Below, in pieces: positions 11,401 through 23,400 of a stretch of DNA of 64,000 bases (the first letter of the stretch is position 1; each line of letters starts with the position of its first letter). Origin of the DNA: Xestospongia bergquistia (taxonomy: Eukaryota > Porifera > Demospongiae > Haplosclerida > Petrosiidae); the NCBI GenBank assembly GCA_963965975.1, contig OZ014422.1, positions 1,674,001 to 1,738,000 of the forward strand, written 5' to 3'. The notes under the pieces are model-generated. The model ran no database searches and was not told the origin of the DNA. It saw only the letters and a program-made list of their open reading frames with translations. A program made the translations under genes and the position numbers.

Positions 11401-14400
11401 ATGAAAATACACTTACTGTTAATATTAAGGTATAATAACTGTAATAATTACAATTAATTTGGCTTTTGACAATATAGGCCAGTCTAAAAGAATTTGCCAG
11501 ACTAAAGCCAACATTAGAAAATGCCTTTGCTGATAAATGGACTGGAACGTTTCTCCAGATATTTTATGAGAAAAACTGTAACAAATCTCCTATACCACAT
11601 TATATCATACCTAAAAGCAATAGAAGATATGCTTTTTTTCACAAAACTCTTGATGACACTCCCAAAATGATGTTAACTTTGATATTGACTATTTTTAAAA
11701 GTATTCCGGTCTGTTTCCAAATATTTCTTTGCCATCCAACAATGCAAGAACCAGATATTAAACGATTTTTTCAATGCATTTCTAAATTTCCCGGACAGTA
11801 TGTTTTCATTGAAGTAAACAAACTCACATCACATCTTCAAGAGGTATTCTAATACTCATTAGAACCAATGTTATTATCAGAATATTAATTTGGTCATCTT
11901 AGGTGTTAATACGAAGCTACTTAGAGTTACAATCTCAATGGTCAGATGATAAAAATTGTTCAGAGATACACTTCATTGAATCAGCAGTTTCCATTGTTGA
12001 AGAAGCTCCTTGGATTATACAATATGTTAGTGTTAATACCATTGTTGTGTCTCATACAGTTAATTTGGAAAAACTTATAGCCTCATCGCATGTTGACAAA
12101 TGATGAAATACAAACCATATGTAAAGAGAAAGTAGTTAACTCTGGTGATTTTGAAACCATTGAAATCGTGCATGGTTTATCTGGTAAGTATGTATGCATA
12201 ATTATATTTGCATCTGTTTTCCATCAAATATAGGTAATGGAAAAACACACTACATTAAGAATCAAATGAAGATGTCATCTCATGCAGCTGTCATTGCTGT
12301 CCATGAGAAATTTAGTGTCGCTAAGACAATTTCTACATTGAATTCATTACCAGAGGACAGATGCTCTATACACTTTAACTTCACTCTTATACCACCTGGG
12401 GTATCATATTAATTACATAAAAATACCTTAAATTTTTTTTAGGAATCAGTAGATAAAAATGAGAAAGTTGAATTTGAAAATTTAATGCGTCATATTGGTT
12501 GGTTCCTGTTCAACTTGTTGGCTTTGGGTTATGTTGAAGACAGTAATTCAGAAGAGTCATTTAGAATGCCAAAAAAATGCTCATGGAAATTGTATATTGA
12601 AGTAAGTGTGATAGTTTATACCACAATTAGTAGAAGGTCAATGATATTGAATTTACACTAGCTCTGTATTAATGTGTTCATTTTCATGTTACTAATGAAA
12701 TGAGTTTGGTTCACCACCAGTTTAATGAGGGTAAAGTTGTACCATTATGATTCTTTTTTTATCCTAGATACCATCTCCGTCTAATTATCAAGACTCTGAA
12801 CAGTGGCTAAGAACTTTCCTTACTTTTGTTCCTATATGTGAATTTGCTGGAACAAAGAAATTAATTGATGAAAATTATCCCTATGAAGTAGATGAAGATG
12901 TCCAATTAGTTTGCAAATACTTACTTGCCTATGACACAGGAGAAATTGATAAATTATATAATGGTAAGGTGTACTGTAAGAAGTGTTTTTAAAGCAATTT
13001 TCTAGAGCGTGATATTGATGGAATAAAATATGGTAAAGGTCCTGATTTACAGCCACAAAAATGCCACGAGATATTGAACAAGTATATGGCCAGTCATGTA
13101 AAAAGGAGCAAGCTCAACCAAAAACTATACATTGGGTATGTACATAGTTATAAGTAGTACTCTATACTATAAATGCATGCAAATGATGTATAGATATATG
13201 AAGAGGAGATGTGAAGTTCTTGAGAATTTTCCTGGATTTAACTTTAATGTCACTATTGAAAAATTTGGTTCAACACTAATGAAAGCTATGATAGGAGAAG
13301 TTACTGTATTTTCAGATCCAAGGAATAAAGGAAAATGGCAATCAGAACACACTCATCAAGTACAATGATGCACTGATATATAATGATTATATCAATAATT
13401 ATGTAGCTGATTTATGACTTTCAAGACAGAGGTGCAAGCATTGATTTAATTAGTTCTCATCCAGAAAGCATAGCACCTCCACTGAAGAAGGAATTTGAAA
13501 AGATTGGTATTCAAATAAAGCATGCAGAGTAAGTGATAAAAATAAAATGGTATAACTACAAATTAAATTATTCTTTATATATAGGGAAATGTATGAACGA
13601 GGTGTATTAGATGTATACCTTGCTCGTGCCCTCAGTATTCCTGAACATACACTTGTGGAGAAAGAGTTATCACATTACGGAGAAGAAAAGAAACTTTGTA
13701 AGACACTCAGTCTCATTGATGATCACAATTATGTCCTAACCCTGGATTACACTCTCAAAATGTTGAACATTAATGAGAGATATGAGTGTGGTATACCAGT
13801 GATTATTGAAGGAGAAACTGGAGTTGGAAAGACTGCACTTCTTGAGATGTTATCTAAATTATGGAATCATTCGTGGACAGTACAATGGAAGAACAAGAAG
13901 ACAGATTTGCTCCATTTAATTAAGACATGTAAGTTCAATCATATCTTAGATTTTACTTCTACATTATAATCAATATTTATTAGGCCTATCTATTACTGAA
14001 TCTGACCAATATGATGAAGGAGATATAATTGAGACTATAAATCAGAAATTTGAACAAGATGTTGATATTAACTCTATGAAGGAATTGACAGAGAAACTCA
14101 AACAATTAATGAGTGATCCTGTCTTTGCTGTATTACATCCATCAGATAGAAGTATTACTCAAGAACAGTTATGGAGTAAATTGGAAGAATCTTTAGAAAA
14201 TACACATGATAAAAAGGTATAGTCACAATTTTTTTCTTTGTGTTATGCTATATGTCTATTCATTCATAGTTAGTAAAAGACACTATTTTGCTGATTATCA
14301 CAGCTAAAATATCCACTTTTCACAAGTTAGATGTTCATGCTGGTATGTCACTGTCAGGATGATTATAACTTTTAAGTAATGATAACATTTGCTTATATTT

Positions 14401-17400
14401 TTAGGATTGACACCTAAAGATGTCATTGAATTCTTTAGTGTGGTAAATTTCCAAGCTGCAAAAATGAAAGAATGCTATAACTTATGTCACGAACGTCTAA
14501 TTCATCGTATTCCTCGTGTAATAGTATGTCAATTAATAAAACAAAAATATTTAATTGTTAATGTGAATAGATTATCTATCCATCATAATAATTATTTTCA
14601 TAGGCTTACTTGGATGAAATAAACACTTCATCATGTTTGGGTTTATTTAAAGAAATTGTAGTAGATGGAACTGTTGAAGGCATTGTTAGTGTTATAAACA
14701 TATTATGCAGTGATGTTAATTATTAATTAATTTTATAGAATCTCCCCACAAATGTGTTTATAGTAGCAGCATGTAACCCTCAAAGAGATGCAAGTCTTTC
14801 TATGCTATCTGACAATTGGCATAAACCTACTTATTATGTTCGTGCTCTTCATCCAACACTTGAGTTTCTTAAATGGGACTACGGTTCATTAGATTCAACA
14901 CAAGAATCAGAATATGTTAACGTTAAAATGAGGATGGTGTCAACAGATATTCATGGAGTAGATGTAATAGGATTGTCATATTTGATAACTGAAAGTCAAA
15001 ACAAAATTCGAAGTTTCTCCAAGAATGCCTTGAAAAGAAGTCCAGATATCACTGATGCTGCTGCTGAAACGTATTCTAAAAGCTCAGTTAGTCAGCGAGA
15101 CATGCAATGAGTTTTTGATTTCTACAAATGGTTAATAACTACATACAAAGATCTTAACCTCCATAACGAAAGTGAACGTCCTCAAAGAGCAGTTCTTGTA
15201 GCATTGGGCCTAGTTTATTATATGAGGTTAGACAAAACATTTCGAAAAGAATATGCTGACTTTATTGACAAAGAGAGCATTAGGATAGGACAAATTAAAT
15301 TTAAAGAAGCTTTCAATGATGATCTTAACTGGTTTGTTGACAATATCAACATACCACCTGGTATAGCAAAAACAAGAGCCCTAATGGAAAATGTTTTTGC
15401 TAATATTATCTGTTGTGAAACACGTACACCATTGATAATCCTGGGTGAACCTGGCACATCAAAAACACTTTCCTTTAATTTAACTGTAGAAAATTTAAAA
15501 GGAAAAGAATCAAAGAGAGAAGTATTTAGATTGCCTACTTTCCATTCTCTTGAGCCTTTTTTTTATCAGTGTTCTCGTCATACTACCTCTGCTGAAGTAG
15601 AAAATGTGTTTAAAACAGCAATTGAAAGACAAGATACATATAATAAAGCAAAACTACATGTACGATCTGTTGTTTTTATGGATGAAGCAGGTCTTCCTGA
15701 AGAACGACATGAATCTCTTAAAGTTCTTCATTACTTTCTTGATCGGAGATATGTGTCTTTCGTTGCCATTAGCAACCATGCTCTTGATGCTGCTAAAAGT
15801 AACCGTGCATTATGTTTGTTTCGACCTAAAACTTCAAAAGAGGACTTACAGGTGTTAGCAATAAGTTCAGCTGATATGAATCTCAACCAATCCGAAGAGC
15901 AAATGGTTTTAGGATTTTGCTCTGTTTTTAGTGAAATTATGGAAAATGCTGAATTCAAAAAATTTTATGGACAGAGAGATTTTATTCACTTTGTCAATTT
16001 CCTTCGGCGTTGGTGTGGTAGCAGTGGTCTTTCTGCACAATTGGTCCTCAAAGGACTAGAACGAAACTTCAATGGACATGAGAAATTTGAAAAGATATCC
16101 CAAATGTTTTTGTCTGAGGTAAACATGATTTAAAACATGTACACTATTGATAATCAAGGTAAACATGATTTTAATTTCATACTTACAGGTACCAAACTCA
16201 TCCTCACTTAAAAAGCAAAGAAATATCCTGCATGTTCTTCAAGATAGTCTTGAAGACAAGCCAGAAGTAACACAACAAGGAAATGTTGAAAATGGAGTCC
16301 GATACAAATTAATAATTGACAGTAGCAATGATAAATCAGCTGCTCGTTTACTATTTGCTCATGGTGTTTTAAGAAAGGAAAACACTCGGATGTATGTCTG
16401 TAGTGATTTCTTGGATGAAAGCCAAATGCATGTAAGTAGTCATCTTATTAAGTATGCTATAATTACAGTATACTTTTTGTTTTAGATTAATACTATATCT
16501 AGCATTCGTCATTCTGCTAGTCAAGGACATATTATCATTATGTGTCAAACAGATGAGATTCATGAATGTTTTTATGAATTATTCAATCAACGTTTCAGAG
16601 TTATAGAAGACCCTAAGACAAGAGAGTTGAAAATGTTTACTAACATATCAATTGGTGCACACACAAAAGCTAGTAGAGTGGACAAGAATTTCCAATGCAT
16701 TGTAGTTATATCAAAATCTGATCTCAAGAAAAATCCAGCTCCATTTCTTAATCGTTTTGAGAAATACTTCCTTTCCTATGATTCAGTGTATCAAGCTACG
16801 TGCATAGGTTTACCACCTAATTTAAAAAAGATAGTTTGTACTGCATGTTCAAAGGTAAATTCTATTGTTTCATGGCTTAATTTGTCATACGTTATAAGGT
16901 TGAGGTACTCATTGAAGAAATTGGCCTTTCAGACAGTTTATATAGTTACTCAGCAAGAACAGAAAAAAATGACAACACCACAGTTTTTATTCATGAAACA
17001 CTTTATTCTATAGTGCTTTCATTATTACCATCAGTGGATCATACTTATAAAAAAGCTGATGTGAAAGTAGCAGATGTCGAAGAAAAAGAGTTACAAATTC
17101 TGTTGACTCTTCTAAATGCCTTAAGAGATCAAGGTGGTTTTCATATTCCTCAGGTACATAATTAGATAAAGAAATTGCTAACTACAAAACAGAATGTTTG
17201 ATATTCTAATGTTGTATGTGCTATATTATTTGACTATCATTAACTAAATGACCTCACATATTTAATATTAAATTATGTGTTTATACATGCTCATTTTATT
17301 GTTGTAGGAACTTCTAACAGTGTTAAAAACAGATTCATGTGATGATATATTTAAATTTGTCCATGCATTTCCTACTTTGAAAAACATTCTTAGCCAGGAC

Positions 17401-20400
17401 ACTAACATTGCTGGTGCTGTTGGAGAAGCTTTAGACACACTCTACCATCCTACAGGACAGCTGACAGATATTTATGAGGACACTGGTTTAGTTATAACAG
17501 TTTTTATGCAGTGGCTTGTACAATTCTTGGTGAAAAAAGTGATACAACTCCTCACACCTGAAGGCTTAGTTATAAATCATTTGAAGATCCCACAAAACTT
17601 TGTGTATTCATATCTAAAGTCTCAAGAACATTTCAGTCTTAAAGAAGTTATTCAAAATCAACTAAAAAAACTTGAAGAAAATAATTGGTAAGTATTATAA
17701 AGTCCATTATACTGTTTTTAAATCCTTTATAGGGATTCATTGTTATGCCCCACCAAATTATTGTGTTACACACGATCTTCTCCTCTTACAACTCAATTAC
17801 CAACTACATTTCCTTCAGATCATATAGATTCCAGCAGTGCTGTTGAAAATCTTGTCTACCCAGATGCCAATAAAGTTATGTTGTTCAAGCTTACTCGCAC
17901 ACTTTCTGAAAGGGAATTACAAAGACGCATTAAATCATTTGTAGATAACCAATCACAACAAATCCTTGTTTTTTTGGCAACAATGCACCAAGCAGAAATC
18001 ACTGGTGAAATGATCAATCATCTTCGTATTTTGGTAGAACAGAAAGAATTTCAAAACCCCAACCAACAAAAGTTATTTGTTGCATTGCTTTTGTTTCCAC
18101 ATGAATCCTTCTACTCCTCTTGCTATCAGTCATTCTTCTTAACTGGATGGGATCACATTTATCTTGATTGTATTGCCTGTGGATCTGTAGTCAATTTAGA
18201 AACTATTCATAATTTTCTAGACTTGAAAAAATGTTTTCAATGCTGTTTAAAAATTGAAGATTCTGAAAGTATGCCTTTTCAACTCCAAAATGCACTCAAA
18301 GACTCTCTACCAGCCATTGCTTCAAGAATACAAGAAGGATGTAATGGAGGACCCTTTAATGCCCAAATGGTTTTTAGCAAGAGAAAAGCAATTCTAGATG
18401 AATTATTCAATATGCCTGTAGGAGAAGTGCTTTGTGAGTCATTTCATCAATTTTGGTCAGCTAAAGTTATGAAACAGTATCTAGAAGATGCTGCCCATTT
18501 CACTGTTACCCACCAGTCTACCCTTAGCATGACAAGTTATGTTCACACTAGAGTGAAAGCTCTCTTTATAGATTTTGTTATCTACATGCTGTCTCAACTA
18601 AACAAAGATTGTAATTTAGATATTCTTTTTAAACATCAGGAAAATGAAGTAGTAAAGAGTCTCTATGCTGAAATGACCAAAACATATAGTAAAGTCAAAC
18701 TTCAAGATCTCCATGTATTGAGTAAATCCACTCCAGTACCAGAGAGCAGAAATTACTCGTTTCCCTTTTTTGGCATTATGCTTAAGACCATGGAAGAATT
18801 AATGGATGAAGTTCAAGAAGAAAGTAACAAAATAATGAATAGAAACACTGGAACTAGACAATCAAAAGAAGAGAAGGAAGAAATTATGAATAATTTAATT
18901 GTAGAAAAGCTTATTGAAGCAAAAAAGGTATGATTATTGTCTATAGGCACATACATGACTAGTTTTCTATGATTATTTAGGTCCGACTTGAGAAGTCAAG
19001 CACTAAAAGGCAGCAAATTATTGGAGCACTTGTTTACTCTGTGGAAAGGTCTGAAGAATTAAAAGAGCTATTCTATAGCGATTTTGCAAAACACAAATTC
19101 CATTTAACCTCTGAATCAATGGAGCACAATGAGCATGTACAGTTAAGTCATAGTTTACAAGAAACATTTTCTCATTCAGAAATTGAACCTTGGCTGGCAC
19201 AGCTCCATGTGTATTCTAAATCGCATCAGCTTGACTTGGCAAAATTTACCAAGATAATGCGTAACATTACCACATTTGTCATGTTACATAATTCAACAGC
19301 TGCTGGACAAAGTCTACAGCAGATGAGTATGATTGTTCATGAGCAGAAGGCACCTAGTCATTCAGCTTCGCACATTATTAATGTAACGGATGAAGCTCTT
19401 AACCTCTTATTATCATCAGAAAATGTGGATACAACAAAGCTTCAAGAGTGGTATAAAGCTTACTTTCAGATTGTAAGTCACTACTTAAATATATTAGTTA
19501 ATACAGCAATTTTTTAGGTTAATATACAGTCAATTACTGATGACATACATGAAACATGTGATTCTCCTAAATCAAAGTATAATAAGACTCTTGCTATTTA
19601 CCTGATGATTCATATTCATGGTGAAGTCACAGAAGAAGTTGCTAGTCTTGTTAAAACAGCTTATAATTCCCTATCAATGAATGAGGTTTGTTTGCTCAGT
19701 AATATAAATAATTAATAGTTTTAATTTTCACACATAGGTTTGCTTTTTAAGACATATTGCTGAGGAATGTTATAAACAGTTGAGACCTGCTCCTGCTACA
19801 AAAATATCCTACTTTTTTGAAATACTTTTTAGTCATTATTTTGCCAGTGATATAACACCAAATAAAGATGACTGTATATGGTTTTTTGAAAAAGGGCTTG
19901 CAATTGCAAACAAGCATGAAAATAACCAAGGAAACAATCAAACAGTATTACCTTTGTTAGAATATATCTCCCCTCATTATTATGGATTTTATCTGTCATG
20001 GATATTAGGATCAAACAAGGATGAAAATGGAGATATTTTTGGTTTATTTAAATCTGAAACAAGAAAATATCTTGGTGAAGTATTAAATTCCAGCAGTGTT
20101 GCAGGGTCAGTATCTCTAATGACCATTGTTGGAAATGACACACTGGTAAATAATCTATCCAAATATGCACATGATCAAATAAAACTGTTTTTAGCCTTGG
20201 CTACAAGTTCTATATGTAAAGACAATTTTGGAGAGGCTTGAGTTGTCTGATTATAAACCTCTAACAGCGACAAGGACTATGATTGCTCTGAATGAACAGG
20301 TATATGTAAATTAAATACTGCATTCCTCTTATTAGAATAAATATTTTCTTAGGTGGGTGGAGGAGATGACAGTGAGAAACTTCTTAAATCAATTGATAGA

Positions 20401-23400
20401 TTAGTTTTTCTTCAATATTTACTGAAAATTGTCATAAATGCTTGGTTTAAGAAGGTAAGACAATAATTTGAATATAAATATGGATAACAATCCAAAATGT
20501 ACAGGAATAATTAAACTATGGACAATACAAACACAAGTTCTTACATAAATAGTATATAAAACATTACACACAAAAACTTTAATAGAAGCAAGAATTATTG
20601 CAAATAAGGTATATGTACATTGATGTATATCTTAGCTATATCAAAGGACACAGTTTTCACATTTCAATAGTTGTACACCTATTCAGTGCCTCTACACTAA
20701 GTAGTTTAAATCTGTACTTCTTGGCATTGTCATCACTGTATACATTTAAAATTTAAACTTTGATTGCTTGTTTCTAAATATTACTTTTGGAATATTTTGT
20801 CTTGAGTAATAGTTAATAATTATTAACATCACACTATGCATATGCTTAATTATACATGATATTATAATACTTTTATTGCTAGGCGATACAAGGTCGTGTT
20901 ATAAAAGATCTTGATGAACTAATTCTTAAAGAGACCCCAGAGACTCAAGATGAAGCCTCGTTATTTCTTTGTGTACACTTATGGAAGTGTTTAAATAGTG
21001 TAGAGCAGTTTAGTGAGGTTTTAGTAAATGAACAAGACTTACTAAGTAATTTCCATTGTTTGGATGGATTTCGTCAAAACATACAAGTGAGAAGTAATTA
21101 GTTCATATATATAACAACAACAATTATTTAGACTTCCCGCTCTCCTGAGAGGAACTTGGCATTTGTTTTAATCAATCCAACATTGGATACCACAATAGCA
21201 AAGTTCTATAAGGATATGATTGATTTGCTACAAAAGATACATAGTGGAGAGGAATCGTCAGATAAATTGGTTGATTTAGCTAAAGAAAGGTATAATGATG
21301 TGTAAAAGAGCTGTTTAATATATATTTTTATTACAATGTAGTCATAATTCATCTGACAAAATTGAAGTGGATTTTAAACTACCAAGTGGCACATTCTTCA
21401 TACCAAAATCAAATGCTTTCTGCATGTGTCTTTGGCTGGCATGTTACTTTGAATTTTATAACAAAAAGGTATTTCATATATATGTCACTATAAAATATTT
21501 GCATTACAATAGATAATTTCTGAGTTACTGGGAGAAAAAGTAAGATTACTTAAAGATTATTTGCCAATGGGAGTTAGTAGAATTCTGAGGTGTTTCTTTA
21601 ACATTCGATTGGCAACATCAATCCCTGAATGTCAAGTTGTTGGTGAAAGTGATTTTAATATGCATGAGGTGCCTGGAACTGAAGAAGATCCGATTTATGA
21701 CTTTTTCTTTTCTGATGATACTGTCAGACCAGGTAATTACATATCCATGTACATCCAGATATGCTAAATGGTGTATATTGTAGACTGGACCATACAACAA
21801 AAGAGAAATGCAATGGCAAATATGATAGCAGCTGTTATTGCTTGCCCTGAGAAAAAGTGTCACCTTTGGTATCATGTATTTAGTCCTAAGGATATGTCAG
21901 AGAAGCAAATAACAGGATTTATGGTAAGCTCATGTATTTTTTGCATGTATCTGTAATAGTAATGTCTTGAATTATAATTTTGTCAACATACATACATACT
22001 TTTGTAACATGTTCTTGTTGACTATTTTTCACAAATTTCTAATCTGACCTTTCAAGACACTAGATGGATACATATTCATTATAACTTTCAAGCTTGTGTG
22101 ACAGATACACTTCTTTAGGCTAAATATAATTTATAGTATTTTTTTGTAGAAATTATTTCTTTTTCAAAAAACTATGTAAATATCTTAGTAGAAATCTGAT
22201 AGTATTCTTATTTCCTTTTTGCAGTATGATTTCAACAATCTTTGGGGTTCATATCATTACGATTGTGGTTTGGAGTTTAATCATGATGGTACTTATGGTA
22301 GACAAGACTATGACACAAGAACCAGTAAAGGAATAATTGGAGTTCAAGGACTTTATTTCTTAATTTGGGCAAATATGTCTGCATTTTGTTTTTGTTTATT
22401 AACCCAAAAGAATGCAACACAAATGCTTAAGGGACCAGTACTTTCACACTGGCAAGCTGTTCGTCATTATTGTCTTGGACAAATGAATGCCATGTGGTGG
22501 CATTTAGAATGTAGTTTGGATCAGCCAATAGAAGAAACTTCTTTAATGGTTGTGAGGGCCATGCAAAGATTGACAATGGTAATCTGGTATAACATTCAAG
22601 TTGTCAGTATTATATAACTCATATTTTAGAATTGTTATCAACGAGACCAAATCTGTCTATTTGATACTGTTAATGATCGTGACAGATATGAGGAGAGGTG
22701 GGACAAAGAAATTTTCCTTCCATCATGTGATGATGTGAAGAACAAAGTAATGACAATAATTTTTGTTCTTAAAAATTAATGTTTTTTTCATTTAGTTTGC
22801 TGAGTATGCTAAGGCTAGTCAAAGAGAAAGTGAAATAATCAACAGAGTTAGGTAAGATGTCACTTATTTAACAAGTATGGAAATTTTCTTTCAAAACGAA
22901 GCACTTATGTAATGGATTCAAACAAAATAACAATGATGGCAATGACTCTACATGATAATGAACACACAATAGAATACAATGTTTCATGATAATATAGGGT
23001 ATCTACAAATGTGATCGCTGAATTGTCTGTGTGCTATAATTAAGAGATACTGTTGCCATCCTTTACAATTGCAAAACAAAACAAAAAGTGTTTGAAACAG
23101 ACTACACGGTTTTTATGATATTAAATTGGATTGTTCAAGGAGTTATAGTATTAACTGTAAATTTCTTCTAAATTTTTCATTCCAGCATTAATTAGCTCCA
23201 GCCTTTTAATTTTCAAAGGACTACCTGTTACTTTTTTTTCTATCTTAAACTTCAATTACACTCTAGACTAGTTTATCATACTCTGGTGAAATGCTTAACA
23301 ATTCTCCATTTTGTAGTCATTCATTTCTATATTTCTACTTATGTTGGAATTATTATTATGTACTTCTTATAGGATTTATAAGAAATTCATGTGTACTGTG

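Noticed and set aside
18165..18250. CIAC...CFQCC in gene A as a possible zinc finger
   Set aside because: The cysteines are not conserved in the matching segments of genes B and C, and the spacing does not fit RING or RZ.
20150..20241. Apparent frameshift in gene A after ICKDNFGEA
   Set aside because: A 49-nt intron with a GTAAAT donor and a CTGTTTTTAG acceptor (about 20147-20195) restores an open frame (PWLQVLYVKTILERLELSDY), so no break is needed.
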